Assembly (NCBI RefSeq): GCF_030815485.1
Contig: NZ_JAUSWV010000002.1
Location: forward strand, 4,774,001-4,838,000
Length of the DNA: 64,000 bases
Source: Streptomyces rishiriensis
Lineage (GTDB): Bacteria; Actinomycetota; Actinomycetes; Streptomycetales; Streptomycetaceae
Reading direction: 5' to 3'
Position numbers and translations under genes: made by a program. This document shows positions 46,551 through 55,518 of the stretch, in pieces. Numbering within the stretch: the stretch's first letter is position 1; each line of letters opens with the position of its first letter. The notes under the pieces were generated by a model, which was not told the DNA's origin, did no database searches, and saw nothing but the letters and a program-made list of their open reading frames with translations.

Positions 46551-47880
46551 GGTAGCTTCCCGTGTTCGTCGGCGCGTGCTCGGGCAGCCACAGGACGGCG
46601 ACGGCGCCCTCGGCGGGTATGTGCTCAGGAGCTCCCGCGGGCCGTACGTTGCGGAAGGTCAGCCGGGCGCCGAGGACCCGTGCCTGGCCCGCCGCGATGG
46701 TGAGGCCGAGGCCGTGTCCGTGCCCGGCCCGGTCGGCGCTGCCGGTGCGGAAGCGGCTGGGCCCCTCGGCGAGCAGGTCCTCGGGGAAACCGGGGCCGTG
46801 GTCGCGGACCCGGATGACCCGGCCCTCGACGGTGACCTGGATCGGCGACTTGCCGTGCCGGGCCGCATTGGCCAGCAGGTTGAACAGCACGCGCTCCAGG
46901 CGTCGCGGGTCGGTCGTGACCATCGACTCGTGCACCACCCGCACCTCGACGTCTGGGTCCTTGGCCGCCACCCGACGGGCCACGAACTCGCCCAGCACGA
47001 TGTCCTGCAGTTCGGCGCGTTCCGAGGCACCGTCGAGACGGGCCACCTCCAGCACGTCCTCGACCAGGGTGCGCATCGCCTTCGCCCGGTCCAGGACCAG
47101 TTCGGTGGGCCGACCGGGCGGCAGCAGCTCGGCGGCCGTCAGCAGTCCCGTCACCGGGGTCCGCAGCTCGTGGGCGATGTCGGCGGTGACCCGGCGCTCG
47201 GCCTCCAGCCGCTCCTGAAGCGTGTCCGCCATGGCGTCCACCGCGCTCGCCAGATCGTCGGTCTCGTCCCGGACGACCCCGCCGATGGCGTCTCGCACCC
47301 GGACGTCCGACTCGCCCCTGGCGACCTGGTTCGCCGCGGCAGCCGCCTTGCGCAGCCGGCGCGAGAGCTGCCCGCCGATGAGCACGCCGAGCGCGCTGCC
47401 ACCGAGCACGACCGCGATGGAACCGATCACCAGAGCCTGGTCGAGATCGTTGAGGATGTCCGTGCTGCGGTCGGTGAAGCCGGTGTGCAGGGACAGCACG
47501 TGCCCGTCCTTGACGGGCACGGCCGCCCAGATGTCCGGCACCCCGCCCGCGTGGTCCGAGACGAAGGTGGCCCTGCGGCCGTCCTGGACCTTCTCCCTCA
47601 GCGATGGCGGCAGTCTGGAGTCGTCGATCTTGATGTTGGGGAAGTTCGGCCGCCCCGACTGCTCGTAGTTGCGCTGGGCGATCCGCACGCGCTCGTCGGC
47701 GAGATCGCGCGCGTTGTCGAGCATGGACACGCGTGCGGCGTTGTGCACGACGAGACTGAGCGCGATCGCCACCAGTGCGCCGACCAGCGCGATCGCCGCA
47801 CTCAGCTTCCATCGCAGCCCCGTACGGATGCCCACGCGCTCCCCGCGAGCCGGAACCAGCTGCCGGATCATCCCCCGCAT
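46537..47880 (-). CDS. cseC: sensor histidine kinase CseC
   Basis: 447 aa. TM1 (WKLSAAIALVGALVAIALSL), an extracytoplasmic sensor of ~110 residues, TM2 (LVIGSIAVVLGGSALGVLIG), a HAMP linker, then HisKA with phospho-acceptor His in VTADIAHELRTPVTGLLTAA and a HATPase with ERVLFNLLANAARHGKSPIQ and RDHGPGFPEDL. As last gene of the sigE-cseA-cseB-cseC set, it senses cell-wall damage and, through CseB, activates sigE transcription. The gene lies 25 bp after cseB. Its stop codon is embedded in a tandem repeat array. Confidence 0.93.
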   Translation of the reverse strand: MRGMIRQLVPARGERVGIRTGLRWKLSAAIALVGALVAIALSLVVHNAARVSMLDNARDLADERVRIAQRNYEQSGRPNFPNIKIDDSRLPPSLREKVQDGRRATFVSDHAGGVPDIWAAVPVKDGHVLSLHTGFTDRSTDILNDLDQALVIGSIAVVLGGSALGVLIGGQLSRRLRKAAAAANQVARGESDVRVRDAIGGVVRDETDDLASAVDAMADTLQERLEAERRVTADIAHELRTPVTGLLTAAELLPPGRPTELVLDRAKAMRTLVEDVLEVARLDGASERAELQDIVLGEFVARRVAAKDPDVEVRVVHESMVTTDPRRLERVLFNLLANAARHGKSPIQVTVEGRVIRVRDHGPGFPEDLLAEGPSRFRTGSADRAGHGHGLGLTIAAGQARVLGARLTFRNVRPAGAPEHIPAEGAVAVLWLPEHAPTNTGSYPVMP

Positions 47881-47905
47881 CCTCCTGCCCCTGCCCCTGC
47901 CCCGC

Positions 47906-48607
47906 TCAGGCTTTCAACTTGTAGCCGAAACCGCGGACCGTCTCGATACGGTCCTGGCCGATCTTCGCCCGCAGCCGCTGTACATGGACGTCGACGACCC
48001 GGGTGTCGCCGCCCCAGCCGTAGTCCCACACCCGCTCCAGCAGTTTGTCGCGCGAGAGGACCGTGCCCGGAGCGGAGGAGAACTCCAGCAGCAGGCGCAT
48101 CTCGGTCGGGGTCAGCGCCACGGGCTGCCCGGCACGGCGTACCTCCATGCCCTCCGTGTCGATCTCCAGATCGCCGAACGACAGCACACCGCCGGCCGTG
48201 GAGGCGGCGGGCTCGGTGCGGTCGCCGCCGCCCGCGTGGCCGAAGCGGCGCAGCACGGCGCGGATCCGGGCCACCAGCACGGCCCCGTCGAAGGGCTTGG
48301 TCACGTAGTCGTCGGCGCCGGCCTCCAGGCCGAGGACGACGTCGATGGAGTCGGCCCGCGCCGACAGCATGATCACCGGCACGGTGGACTCGTCCCGGAT
48401 GCGCCGGCACAGGCTCACGCCGTCCAGTCCGGGCACCATGACGTCCAGCAGCGCGATGTCCGGGCGGTCGGCCCGGAACGCCTCCAGGCCCGACAGGCCG
48501 TCGGGCATCGCGGTGACCGCGAAGCCGTCCCGCTCCAGGGCGAGCTGGGTGGCCTCGCGGATGACGTCGTCGTCCTCGACGAACAGGACGTGGGTCTGGT
48601 CTGCCAT
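47906..48607 (-). CDS. cseB: response regulator CseB (OmpR family)
   Basis: 233 aa from ATG 48607. Receiver: acidic pair in LFVEDDDVIREATQ, phospho-acceptor Asp in IALLDVMVPGLDG, Lys in ADDYVTKPFDGAVL. C-terminal winged helix (VALTPTEMRLLLEFSSAPGT, LLERVWDYGWGGDTRVVDVH, RIETVRGFGYKL). Phosphorylated CseB activates the sigE promoter. Unlike other junctions in this operon, 300 bp separate it from cseA. Confidence 0.94.
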   Translation of the reverse strand: MADQTHVLFVEDDDVIREATQLALERDGFAVTAMPDGLSGLEAFRADRPDIALLDVMVPGLDGVSLCRRIRDESTVPVIMLSARADSIDVVLGLEAGADDYVTKPFDGAVLVARIRAVLRRFGHAGGGDRTEPAASTAGGVLSFGDLEIDTEGMEVRRAGQPVALTPTEMRLLLEFSSAPGTVLSRDKLLERVWDYGWGGDTRVVDVHVQRLRAKIGQDRIETVRGFGYKLKA

Positions 48608-48907
48608 CCCGGTGCTCTCAGTTCTCGTATGCGGTCTCGTGTGCGTGCGGGTCGTCAGTCTGACGGGCCTCCGCCCGCGCCCGGTCGGTCACCTGTCGGC
48701 GAACTGTCGGGTGTGTCCCTTGCTTGGACGCGTGGAGCGCGGCGAGCGTTCACTTCGCGCGCGATCCGGTCCGTTCTCCGTGTTGTCCGTGCCCCGCCTG
48801 TCCTGTCCGCCCCCGTCTCTCCCTGTCCGTCCCCCCATTGATCGGAACGAGCGGTCCGAACGGTTCACGCCGCGGGAAAGTTTGTCGGCAGGACTCGTCG
48901 CGGCAGG
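48608..48907. other. 300-bp spacer inside the sigE-cse operon
   Basis: No gene is visible between cseA and cseB. On the minus (transcribed) strand it is purine-rich, with runs such as GGGAGAGACGGGGGCGGACA near 48800-48830 and repeated GGACA units. It could hold an internal promoter for cseBC or an RNA processing region; no promoter boxes are convincing. Confidence 0.45.
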
Positions 48908-49573
48908 TCAGCCGGTCTCCGGCGCCACCGTCGGCTCGTCACCGACGACGCTGCTGTAGTCGTTGTGCCAGCTGTACTCCTTCACGAAGCGGCCCCCGGT
49001 CCAGCGGTACGTGACCACGTTCTCCCCCGACGGGTCGGAGACCGGGTCGCCCTTCTCGTACACCTGCTTGGTCACCACGAGGTCGCCCCGGTCCATCTCC
49101 GCGTAGACGGGCGGCTCCTCGGCCCGGAACACGTTCCGGTAGCCGCCGTCGTCGTCGTCCTTCCGGTACACGTACGAGCCCACGCCGACGATGTCACCGC
49201 AGGTGAGCACGTTGACGATGATGTCGTCGCCGGTGCCGCCGGTGAGGTCGCCGTACGACACGTCGACCGGGTACTCGTCGCCGACGCACGGCTGCAGCTC
49301 GCGCTTGACCTCCGCCGAGACCCCGGGGTCGTCCTTGACCAGCCGGACCGCCTTCGTCCGGTCGGGGGGGCCGGTGGAGGCGTCCGACGGAGCGGTGGTG
49401 GCGCCCGCCACCGCGTCGGAGTGAGCCGGACCCTCGTCACGGGTGCCGGTGCCGCCGGTGGCGCAGGCGGAGACGCAAAGGGCGAGGGCGGCGAGCACGG
49501 ACATCGCCGTGATCGCCGCCTGGATGGTGCTTCGGGCCGGTGTGGGCCCGGCCTCGGTCAGGCCGCCGCGCAA
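48908..49573 (-). CDS. cseA: lipoprotein CseA
   Basis: 221 aa from a TTG start (49573) that lies 16 nt inside sigE, with GAGGAG and GGGAG just upstream; this suggests coupled translation. A signal sequence ends in lipobox V-S-A-C (LAALALCVSACATGG), so the mature protein is lipidated and faces outside. The rest (PCVGDEYPVDVSYGDLTGGT, VNVLTCGDIVGVGSYVYRKD) has two Cys that may pair. CseA is a negative modulator of the SigE response in S. coelicolor, probably acting through CseC. Rare start codon may keep its level low. Confidence 0.92.
   Translation of the reverse strand: MRGGLTEAGPTPARSTIQAAITAMSVLAALALCVSACATGGTGTRDEGPAHSDAVAGATTAPSDASTGPPDRTKAVRLVKDDPGVSAEVKRELQPCVGDEYPVDVSYGDLTGGTGDDIIVNVLTCGDIVGVGSYVYRKDDDDGGYRNVFRAEEPPVYAEMDRGDLVVTKQVYEKGDPVSDPSGENVVTYRWTGGRFVKEYSWHNDYSSVVGDEPTVAPETG
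49535..49553 (-). terminator. candidate attenuator hairpin just after sigE, inside cseA
   Basis: GGCCGG (49535-49540) and CCGGCC (49548-49553) form a 6-bp stem with a 7-nt loop, beginning 5 nt past the sigE stop. In S. coelicolor most sigE transcripts are reported to end right after sigE; this hairpin is a candidate for a similar effect here, though short and without T run. Confidence 0.35.
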
Positions 49574-50100
49574 CGCTCCCGCTCCTCACGCTCCAGCGCG
49601 CGTGCGTCCAGATCGCGCGCCTCCAGCTCCTCACGGAGCCGGGCGAGCGCCCGGTGCAGCGTGCTCTTGACCGTTCCTGCCGACATACCGAGGGCGGCGG
49701 CCGTCTCCTCCGTGGACATCTGCTCCCAGTGTCGCAGCACCACGACGCTGCGCTGCTTCGGAGCGAGCACCTTCATCGCGTCCATCAGCAGTGCGCGGTC
49801 GGCGTGCTGCTCGGTGGAGTCGTTCACGCAGGCGTCCGGGAGCTGCTCGGTCGGAACCTCTTCGAGCTTGCGGGCCCGCCACCACTCGGTCCTTGTGTTG
49901 ATCATGACCCGGCGCAGGTAGGCGTCCGCGAGCCGCTTGTCCGCGATGCCGTCCCAACGGCCGTACGTCCGGGCCAGCGCGGTCTGGAGGAGGTCCTGCG
50001 CGTCGACCGGGTCCGGGACCAGCCGCCGCGCGCTGCGCAGCAGCGCGTCCTGCCGCGTGCGGACGTATTCCTCGAACTCGAGCACCTCGCCCTGGGCCAT
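49558..50100 (-). CDS. sigE: RNA polymerase ECF sigma factor SigE
   Basis: 180 aa from ATG 50100 with GGAGG 9 nt upstream. Region 2 (FEEYVRTRQDALLRSARRLV, DAQDLLQTALARTYGRWDGI, DAYLRRVMINTRTEWWRARK) and region 4 (APKQRSVVVLRHWEQMSTEE, TAAALGMSAGTVKSTLHRAL) are complete. This SigE-type factor lacks a dedicated anti-sigma gene beside it and is instead controlled by the CseB/CseC two-component system encoded downstream, directing cell-envelope stress genes. The neighbour order and CseA lipoprotein make the assignment firm. Confidence 0.95.
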   Translation of the reverse strand: MAQGEVLEFEEYVRTRQDALLRSARRLVPDPVDAQDLLQTALARTYGRWDGIADKRLADAYLRRVMINTRTEWWRARKLEEVPTEQLPDACVNDSTEQHADRALLMDAMKVLAPKQRSVVVLRHWEQMSTEETAAALGMSAGTVKSTLHRALARLREELEARDLDARALEREERERCAAA

Positions 50101-50411
50101 GGTCAACCGCCTCCGATTCCCCGTACCGGCGGACTGCCGCCGCCGGTTCACTGCTTGTGGTCTGTAGCCCTCGTGGTCCTGCCGGGTACGCGAATGAAGC
50201 TACGGAGGTGTTGTCACGGCGTTGTCCGAGGCAGCCTGCGGCCAGCGCTCAGCTGTCCGTCGGTTGTGTAACGGAAAGAGGTTTGGGGTAGAGACCCAGG
50301 CCGAATGGCTCGCTTATGGGGTGTTTCGTCCGGACGTCGGACGTGACGGAAGCCCGACGGCGGCTGTCACGAAGCTGTGTACCTGTGAACTGACCGTGCG
50401 TCAGGTCGACC
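50101..50411 (-). promoter_or_regulatory. sigE upstream region
   Basis: 311 bp between mutY and sigE, both minus strand. No gene is seen. The CseB-dependent sigE promoter should lie here; AT-richer stretches occur around 50270-50330. A GACGTC-centred palindrome (TCCGGACGTCGGA area, ~50330-50345) and the 10-bp AGGTCGACCT at 50403-50412, next to the mutY stop, are the visible symmetric elements. Confidence 0.4.
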
Positions 50412-51344
50412 TCAGGTCAGCGGCAGGCGGTACAGACCGCCCGGGAGCGGCTCCACGAGTCCGTCCGCGACGAGGCCGTCCAGCGCACGCGCGCGTTGCA
50501 CCGGCTCGTGCCACACGCGGTCCAGGGCGGCCTGCGGCACGGGGGTGTGCGCTTCCCGCAGCACGGCGAGCAACTTGCCCCTGACCTGCCGGTCGGTGCC
50601 CGCGTACGTCTGGCCCCGGCGCGGGGGGCCGTCGTGCTCCGGCTTGCCCGCGAGCCGCCAGGCGCACTGTGCGGCGATAGGGCAGCGCACACACGTCTCG
50701 TTCTTCGCCGTGCAGATCAGTGCGCCGAGCTCCATGGACGCGGCGGCCCAGCGTGCGGCGGTCGGCTCGTCCTCGGGCAGCAGGGCGCGGGCCAGCTTGC
50801 GCTCGGCCGCCGTGGTGGCGTTCGGCGGGTACCGCACGCCCGTGACGGCCCGCGCGAAGACACGGCGGACGTTGGTGTCAAGGACGGCGTGCCGCTGCCC
50901 GTAGGCGAAGGAGGCCACGGCCGCGGCCGTGTACTCGCCGATGCCGGGCAGCGCGAGCAGCTGCGCGTGGCCCGACGGTACGTCGCCGCCGTGCCGTTCC
51001 GTTATCGCGACCGCCGCGCCGTGCAGCCGCAGGGCGCGGCGCGGGTAGCCGAGCCGCCCCCACGCGCGTACGGCCTCGCCCGGGGCCTCCGCGGCCAGGT
51101 CGGCGGGGCGCGGCCAGCGTGCGATCCACTGCTCGTAGACCGGCAGGACACGGCTGACCGGTGTCTGCTGGAGCATGAACTCGCTGACCATCACGCCCCA
51201 GGCGCCGGCCTCGGGGCGCCGCCAGGGCAGGTCGCGGGCGTTCTCGTCGAACCAGTCGATCACCGGGGAGTGCAGATCCGCCCCGGTGGCGTCGAGGTCG
51301 GCGCGGGCGGGGGAAGGGTGCGGGGGCTTCGTTGGCGCAGTCAT
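50412..51344 (-). CDS. mutY: A/G-specific adenine glycosylase
   Basis: Removes adenine mispaired with 8-oxoguanine. 310 aa from ATG 51344. Helix-hairpin-helix-GPD region LLALPGIGEYTAAAVASFAY with the catalytic Asp in HAVLDTNVRRVFARAV, and a complete [4Fe-4S] Cys set C-x6-C-x2-C-x5-C in CTAKNETCVRCPIAAQC. FMLQQTPVSRVLPVYEQWIA is the conserved substrate-contact helix. The C-terminal 8-oxoG-recognition domain is short compared with E. coli MutY, as usual in actinobacteria. Confidence 0.95.
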   Translation of the reverse strand: MTAPTKPPHPSPARADLDATGADLHSPVIDWFDENARDLPWRRPEAGAWGVMVSEFMLQQTPVSRVLPVYEQWIARWPRPADLAAEAPGEAVRAWGRLGYPRRALRLHGAAVAITERHGGDVPSGHAQLLALPGIGEYTAAAVASFAYGQRHAVLDTNVRRVFARAVTGVRYPPNATTAAERKLARALLPEDEPTAARWAAASMELGALICTAKNETCVRCPIAAQCAWRLAGKPEHDGPPRRGQTYAGTDRQVRGKLLAVLREAHTPVPQAALDRVWHEPVQRARALDGLVADGLVEPLPGGLYRLPLT

Positions 51345-51590
51345 GGCCCTTCCGATCCTGCCATGCGGACCGGGGCACGCGCGCGTACCGCCACTCGCCC
51401 GGGTGGGCCTCTGCGCACACGTCACGCGCGCGTGACAGCGCCCGTGGCCAGAGGTGCGACGGGTGTGATCGGCACGGCGGCGTGTCCGCGCGATCCGAAG
51501 TCGGGTACAGGGGAAACGGTTTCCGGGATGATGATCCGGAAAAGTTGCGCTCCAGGCGGCGGGTGGGGCCTGCGAAGCCGTCGATCTCTC

Positions 51591-51605
51591 GTACAGTTTG
51601 CGCCG
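51591..51605 (+). promoter_or_regulatory. candidate promoter giving a leaderless mRNA
   Basis: TACAGT (51593-51598) has -10 character and ends 6 nt before GTG 51605, so transcription may begin at the start codon itself; no ribosome site is visible. A -35-like CTGCGA is ~17 bp upstream. Leaderless genes are common in actinobacteria, but this is inferred. Confidence 0.4.
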
Positions 51606-52453
51606 TGGGATCACTGCGCAATCCGGTCGGGCCGCTTCCCTCCTCCATTTACTGGCGTCGGAGGGTCGTACTGCTGTCCGTGTTCGCCTTGTTGGCGCTC
51701 CTGACCCTGTGGGTGGTGACCTCGGGCGGGGGCGGCAAGAAGAACGGTGCCGACGGCGGCGGTGGCAAGAATCCCGCCTCCTCCATCACGCCGGGGCCGT
51801 CCGGATCGGGCCCCGCGATCAGTCAAAAGCCGGGCGGGCGCGACGAGTCGAGCGACGGCACCTCCAGTGGGTCCGGTTCCGGTTCCGGCTCGGGTTCCGG
51901 CGCGGACGGCGGCGCCGGCTCGGGTGGCTCGGGCGGTGACTCGGCGGGGGCCGGCGGTATCGACGACGGCGCCAACGGCAGCGGCAGTGGCAGCGGTGGC
52001 AGCGCCGGCACCGGCGGTACCGGTACGACGCTGCCGGCCGGGACGACCCTGCCCAACTGCACCGCAGGCGCGGTCACGTTGACCCTGCGCAGCGTCCAGA
52101 ACTCCTACTCGCCCCTCCAGACCCCCACGTTCCAACTGATCGCGAAGAACGCCTCGGGGAGCGACTGCAAGGTCGATCTCGGGCCGAAGGCCGCGGTGTT
52201 GACGATCACCGAGACGGGCGGCGACGACGCCTACTGGTCGTCCGCCGACTGCCCCAAGGCGGCCGGGAGCCTGCTGTACCGGGTGCCGGCCGGGCAGAGC
52301 TTCACGTACACCGTGAAGTGGGACCGCAAGCCGAGCGCCCCGGAGTGCGCGACGCCTCCGGCGGGGGCGGCGGGAGCGGGTACGTATCTCGTGGAGGCGA
52401 AGGCTCCGGGGTTCGCCAAGGCCCAGACGTCCTTCGTGCTGAAGGCCGACTAG
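51605..52453 (+). CDS. membrane-anchored extracellular protein with Gly/Ser-rich linker
   Basis: 282 aa from GTG 51605. One TM helix (VVLLSVFALLALLTLWVVTS, residues ~20-40), then a ~110-residue Gly/Ser/Asp-rich flexible linker with [10 protein letters not shown] runs, then a ~120-residue globular domain (NCTAGAVTLTLRSVQNSYSP to AKAQTSFVLKAD) with four Cys that probably form two disulfides and an immunoglobulin-like beta pattern. The globular part resembles secreted actinobacterial domains of unknown role; function not assigned. Divergent from mutY, convergent with disA. Confidence 0.82.
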   Translation: MGSLRNPVGPLPSSIYWRRRVVLLSVFALLALLTLWVVTSGGGGKKNGADGGGGKNPASSITPGPSGSGPAISQKPGGRDESSDGTSSGSGSGSGSGSGADGGAGSGGSGGDSAGAGGIDDGANGSGSGSGGSAGTGGTGTTLPAGTTLPNCTAGAVTLTLRSVQNSYSPLQTPTFQLIAKNASGSDCKVDLGPKAAVLTITETGGDDAYWSSADCPKAAGSLLYRVPAGQSFTYTVKWDRKPSAPECATPPAGAAGAGTYLVEAKAPGFAKAQTSFVLKAD

Positions 52454-52546
52454 GTCGACCGGGCCGACAAAGCCGACAAGTGAGACCGGGCCGACAAGGT
52501 CGACAAGCCCGACACGTGAGACTCGGTCCACGAGTCGGGCTCGGTC

Positions 52547-52574
52547 GGCCTGGGCGGGCCGGCCCGCCCAGGCC
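52547..52574. terminator. 28-bp perfect palindrome between convergent genes
   Basis: Arms GGCCTGGGCGGGCC and GGCCCGCCCAGGCC (52547-52560, 52561-52574) are exact complements with no spacer. With the second palindrome at 52606-52629 it separates the convergent membrane protein and disA genes. Confidence 0.75.
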
Positions 52575-52605
52575 TGCCGCTCCTGGTCAGGACCGGCCGG
52601 GCGTA

Positions 52606-52629
52606 CCGGTCCCGTCCGGACGGGACCGG
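52606..52629. terminator. 24-bp perfect palindrome abutting the disA stop
   Basis: CCGGTCCCGTCC and GGACGGGACCGG pair exactly. It ends at the base before the disA stop codon complement (52630), so it can act as disA terminator. Confidence 0.75.
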
Positions 52630-53754
52630 CTAGACGTACCGCTCCAGGATCGACGACTCCGCCAGCCGTGACAGGCCCTCGCGGACGCTGCGGGCCCGTG
52701 CCTCGCCCACGCCGTCCACCGTCTGGAGGTCGTCGACGCTCGCGGCGAGGAGCTTCTGAAGGCCGCCGAAGTGCTCGACGAGACGGTCGATGATGGCGCC
52801 GGGCAGCCGCGGCACCTTCGCCAGCAGGCGGAAACCGCGGGGCGAGACCGCCGAGTCGAGCGCCTCGGGTGATCCGGTGTAGCCCAACGCGCGGGCCACG
52901 GTGGACAGTTCGAGGAGTTCGGCGTGGCTCAGCGCGTCCAGCTCGTACAGCGCCTCGTCGACCGTGCGGGAGCGCTTGGCCGTGGGCTCGGGCACGTAGT
53001 CCCGGACCACCAGCTCGCGCTCCGGCTCCACGCCCGCGATCAACTCGTCGAGCTGGAGGGCGAGCAGTCGTCCGTCCGTGCCCAGTTCGACCACGTATTC
53101 GGCGATTTCGGTGGCGATGCGGCGCACCATCTCCAGACGCTGCGCCACCGCGGAGACGTCCCGGACCGTCACCAGGTCCTCGATCTCCAGCGCTGACAAC
53201 GTTCCCGCGACCTCGTCCAGGCGGAGCTTGTAGCGCTCCAGGGTCGCCAGCGCCTGGTTCGCGCGGGACAGGATCGCCGCGGAGTCCTCCAGGACGCGGC
53301 GCTGTCCGTCGACGTACAGGGCGATCAGACGCATGGACTGGGAGACCGAGACGACCGGGAAGCCGACCTGCTTGCTGACCCGGTCCGCCGTACGGTGCCG
53401 GGTGCCCGTCTCCTCCGTGTGGATCATGGGGTCCGGCACCAGCTGTACGCCGGCCCGGAGGATCTTCGACAGGTCGGAGGAGACGATGATGCCGCCGTCG
53501 AGCTTGCACAGCTCACGCAGACGCGTGGCCGCGAACTCCACATTCAGGACGAACCCGCCCGTGCACATCGCCTCGACCGTCTTGTCGGAGCCCAGCACGA
53601 TGAGTCCGCCGGTGTTGCCGCGGAGGATCCTCTCCAGGCCGTCACGCAGGGCCGTGCCGGGAGCCACCGCGCTCAGCGCGGCGCGCATCAGCCCGTCGGC
53701 ACCGGAACTCCCACCGGACTTTCCGGGAGCTGCCGCCCGGTCGTTGGCTGCCAC
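52630..53754 (-). CDS. disA: DNA integrity scanning diadenylate cyclase DisA
   Basis: Makes c-di-AMP from two ATP and scans DNA for branched structures. 374 aa from GTG 53754 with GGAGG 6 nt upstream. DAC domain residues ~1-150: catalytic motif D86-G-G (DGA in most homologues; Gly at the third place appears usual in Streptomyces) and R119-H-R121 in [21 protein letters not shown] coiled linker then leads to C-terminal HhH DNA-binding repeats ([20 protein letters not shown]). In streptomycetes c-di-AMP controls ion balance, osmotic stress and wall hydrolases. Downstream of radA with 80 bp between, probably co-transcribed. Confidence 0.97.
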   Translation of the reverse strand: MAANDRAAAPGKSGGSSGADGLMRAALSAVAPGTALRDGLERILRGNTGGLIVLGSDKTVEAMCTGGFVLNVEFAATRLRELCKLDGGIIVSSDLSKILRAGVQLVPDPMIHTEETGTRHRTADRVSKQVGFPVVSVSQSMRLIALYVDGQRRVLEDSAAILSRANQALATLERYKLRLDEVAGTLSALEIEDLVTVRDVSAVAQRLEMVRRIATEIAEYVVELGTDGRLLALQLDELIAGVEPERELVVRDYVPEPTAKRSRTVDEALYELDALSHAELLELSTVARALGYTGSPEALDSAVSPRGFRLLAKVPRLPGAIIDRLVEHFGGLQKLLAASVDDLQTVDGVGEARARSVREGLSRLAESSILERYV

Positions 53755-53834
53755 TGCACTCCTCCGGTCACAGGTCTGGGACGCCCCCGTTTCGCGCACT
53801 CGTTTCGTACGGACGGGCGAGACCAGGGCAAAGT

Positions 53835-55244
53835 CTACCGGCGCTCCTCCGCCTCCCGTGGGGCGTCTCGCCGACGGGAGCGCGGCAGGACCCGCAGGGC
53901 GTCCCCTATGTCCGCGACTTCCAGGACCTTCATGCCCGTGGGGATCTTGCCGGGATCGCCCGGCACGAGCGCGTGCGTGAAGCCCAGACGGTGGGCCTCC
54001 GAGAGCCTGCGCTGGACGCCCGTGACCCGTCTGACCTCGCCCGCGAGGCCGACTTCGCCGATCGCGACCAGGTTCTTCGGCAGCGGGGTGTCGCTCGCGG
54101 CGGAGGCCAGGGCGAGGGCGATCGCCAGGTCCGCGGCGGGCTCCGAAAGCTTCACTCCGCCGACCGTCGCCGAGTAGATGTCCCGCTTTCCCAGGGCGCT
54201 GATCTTGCCGCGCTGCTCCAGCACGGCCAGCATCATCGAGACCCGGGAGGTCTCCAGGCCGGACGTGGTGCGGCGGGGTGAGGGGATCTGTGAGTCGACG
54301 GTGAGGGCCTGTACTTCGGCGACCAGGGGGCGGCGGCCCTCCAGGGTGACGGTCAGACAGGTACCCGGGACCGGTTCGTCACGTCGGGTCAGGAAAAGTC
54401 CGCTCGGGTCGGCAAGGCCCGTAATGCCCTCGTCGTGCAGTTCGAAGCAGCCGACCTCGTCGGTGGCGCCGTAACGGTTCTTGACGCCGCGCACCAGGCG
54501 CAGGCGCGCGTGGCGGTCCCCCTCGAAGCTCAGCACGACGTCCACGAGGTGTTCGAGGAGTCGGGGGCCGGCGATCGCGCCGTCCTTCGTGACGTGGCCC
54601 ACCAGCAGCGTGGACATGCCGCGCTCCTTGGATACGCGGATCAGGGCGCCGGCGACCTCGCGGACCTGGGCCATGCCGCCGGGCGCCCCGTCGATCTCCG
54701 GGGAGGCCACGGTCTGCACGGAGTCCATGATCAGCAGTGACGGTTTCACCGCGTCCAAGTGACCCAGCACGGCCGACAGATCGGTCTCGGCGGCCAGATA
54801 CAGGTGGTCGTCGATGGCGCCGATGCGGTCGGCGCGCATGCGGACCTGAGAGGCCGACTCCTCACCGGTCACATACAGCGTGCGGTGTTCGTCGCTCGCC
54901 GACTTGGCCGCGACGTCCAGCAGCAGTGTCGACTTGCCCACGCCCGGCTCGCCGGCCAGGAGTACGACCGCCCCCGGCACCAGTCCGCCGCCCAGCACGC
55001 GGTCCAGCTCGGGTACACCGGTGGGACGGGCGGTGGCCGTCCGCCCGTCGACCTGGCCGATCGGCAGGGCGGACGTGGTGACGCGGCCCGGTGTCGTCGT
55101 ACGGACCGCGGGCGTGCCGTACTCCTCGACCGTCCCCCAGGCCTGGCACTCGGGGCAGCGGCCGAGCCACTTGGCCGTCTGCCAGCCGCACTCCGTGCAG
55201 CGGTAGGACGGACGGTCCTTGGTGGTCTTCGTACGGGCAGCCAT
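53835..55244 (-). CDS. radA: DNA repair protein RadA
   Basis: RadA/Sms branch-migration ATPase in recombination. 469 aa from ATG 55244 ([20 protein letters not shown]); upstream in-frame sequence lacks similarity. C4 zinc finger [20 protein letters not shown] (residues ~14-34), Walker A in [20 protein letters not shown], the RadA-specific KNRYG in [20 protein letters not shown], and a Lon-protease-like C-terminal domain ([20 protein letters not shown]). radA next to disA is a widely kept pair; in Bacillus RadA restrains DisA activity. Confidence 0.96.
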   Translation of the reverse strand: MAARTKTTKDRPSYRCTECGWQTAKWLGRCPECQAWGTVEEYGTPAVRTTTPGRVTTSALPIGQVDGRTATARPTGVPELDRVLGGGLVPGAVVLLAGEPGVGKSTLLLDVAAKSASDEHRTLYVTGEESASQVRMRADRIGAIDDHLYLAAETDLSAVLGHLDAVKPSLLIMDSVQTVASPEIDGAPGGMAQVREVAGALIRVSKERGMSTLLVGHVTKDGAIAGPRLLEHLVDVVLSFEGDRHARLRLVRGVKNRYGATDEVGCFELHDEGITGLADPSGLFLTRRDEPVPGTCLTVTLEGRRPLVAEVQALTVDSQIPSPRRTTSGLETSRVSMMLAVLEQRGKISALGKRDIYSATVGGVKLSEPAADLAIALALASAASDTPLPKNLVAIGEVGLAGEVRRVTGVQRRLSEAHRLGFTHALVPGDPGKIPTGMKVLEVADIGDALRVLPRSRRRDAPREAEERR

Positions 55245-55518
55245 GGGGAAACCGTAGCCGCCACCACCGACAGCCGGACGCGCCTGTGGACAACGGGCCC
55301 GCCGGGTGCCCGTCCCGAGTGCCCCGTCGTCGCCTCGCGCGGCCCGCGCCCTACGGAAGAAGGCAGGCCCCCCTTGCGATCCGGCCACGTCCCGTCACGA
55401 ACGAGCCACCGGACCTCCCTTTGCCGTCCCCTTATGGAGGATCGTTTCACCCGTACGGATTAAAAGGACTCAAGGGACAAGAAGACCTAGTTCCGCGCCG
55501 CCTACGGTCGCACGGGTG

